Assembly (NCBI GenBank): GCA_025786725.1
Contig: JAHLTZ010000006.1
Location: 248,001-312,000 of the forward strand
Length of the DNA stretch: 64,000 nucleotides
Direction: 5' to 3'
Source: Syncephalis fuscata
Lineage: Eukaryota > Zoopagomycota > Zoopagomycetes > Zoopagales > Piptocephalidaceae
In this document: positions 63,724 through 64,000 of the stretch, one piece after another
How the letters are laid out: each line of letters opens with the position of its first letter
Position numbering within the stretch: the stretch's first letter is position 1
The notes under the pieces: generated by a model
Databases searched by the model: none
What the model was told of the DNA's origin: nothing
What the model saw: only the letters and a program-made list of their open reading frames with translations
Made by a program: the position numbers and the translations under genes

Positions 63724-63813
63724 TTAATTAACTGAAATAGCCAATGGAATCGGCAGTGGAAGATCCGATATGGTGGGTAATTGTGCGCCCGATGCAATAC
63801 TATGTTTTGTTTC
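63724..63813 (-). CDS. Possible terminal exon of a gene extending beyond the window
   Basis: On the minus strand, after a TTAATAG acceptor, 90 nt read ETKHSIASGAQLPTISDLPL then PIPLAISVN and a TAA stop. Proline and Ser/Thr composition and codon use look coding, but the exon is short and no upstream exon is visible in the remaining 187 bp. No family is recognised. Confidence 0.25.
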   Translation of the reverse strand, partial: ETKHSIASGAQLPTISDLPLPIPLAISVN

Positions 63814-64000
63814 CTATTAATACTGGTTATTTAGTTGAATCGACTGCACTAGAGGTCTTTATACTTTTTTTATTACTAAATACAATAAAATATATTAATC
63901 ATATTGTAATTTACTAAGAGGATGCAAAAGCACTATATTTTGCATTTATTTATTCATTAATTGTATGTTGAATTTAGTACTGTGTACTGATCGTGTTTGT

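Overview
The window is nuclear DNA from a fungus, most likely an early-diverging lineage (zoopagomycete- or mucoromycete-like). The evidence is AT-rich spacers, many short GT-AG introns (about 50-100 nt) with CTAAC/CTAAT-like branch points, and a mix of typically fungal genes (NUM1-type cortical anchor with a Mcp5-type PH domain, M36 fungalysin, unfused SAICAR synthetase, TVP38 proteins, a possible Whi5-like protein) with genes lost in many yeasts (RAD51B-like recombinase, a chromodomain protein with a SPOC-like C-terminus). The lineage call is inference; the fungal call is firmer.

Layout. 1-681 is the 3' end of an AP-1 gamma/GGA-type adaptin. 846-4461 (-) is CDC16/APC6. 5455-7247 (+) is a large unrecognised protein broken by many 1-nt gaps. 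7.5-8.9 kb holds a decayed element with about 65-bp terminal inverted repeats, bracketed by a 70-bp direct repeat. 11.5-13.7 kb (+) is a Whi5-like candidate, 15.7-17.1 kb (+) a seven-helix receptor-like protein, 17.5-18.6 kb (-) a TALE homeobox protein, and 19.5-22.0 kb a tail-to-tail pair of TVP38-family paralogues. Two 1.46-kb arms of a long inverted repeat (22263-23720 and 38833-40292) then enclose a 15.1-kb segment with TIM17 (-), an F-box/WD40 protein (+), RAS (-), SUV3 helicase (+), tRNA-Ser(GCU) (-) and part of a 7TM pseudogene. Beyond it lie RAD51B-like (-), fungalysin (-), RAB11 (+), a chromodomain/SPOC-like protein (-), a 6.6-kb NUM1-like gene (-) with a 1.35-kb intron made of a 25-bp minisatellite, ADE1 (-), and a NUDIX hydrolase with a C-terminal hydrophobic segment (-).

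Two observations matter most. First, the RAS gene can only be read in frame if it contains a 2-nt micro-exon that supplies two bases of the conserved glutamate codon before the [10 protein letters not shown] switch region. Second, about twenty coding frames are interrupted by single-base gaps that are all of the same sign (one base missing, usually in a short homopolymer). That pattern points to consensus-sequence deletion errors rather than to real pseudogenes, so genes described here as frameshifted should be treated as probably intact.

The genes are ordinary dispersed eukaryotic genes (cell cycle, trafficking, mitochondria, recombination, purine synthesis). I see no operon-like or gene-cluster logic linking them.
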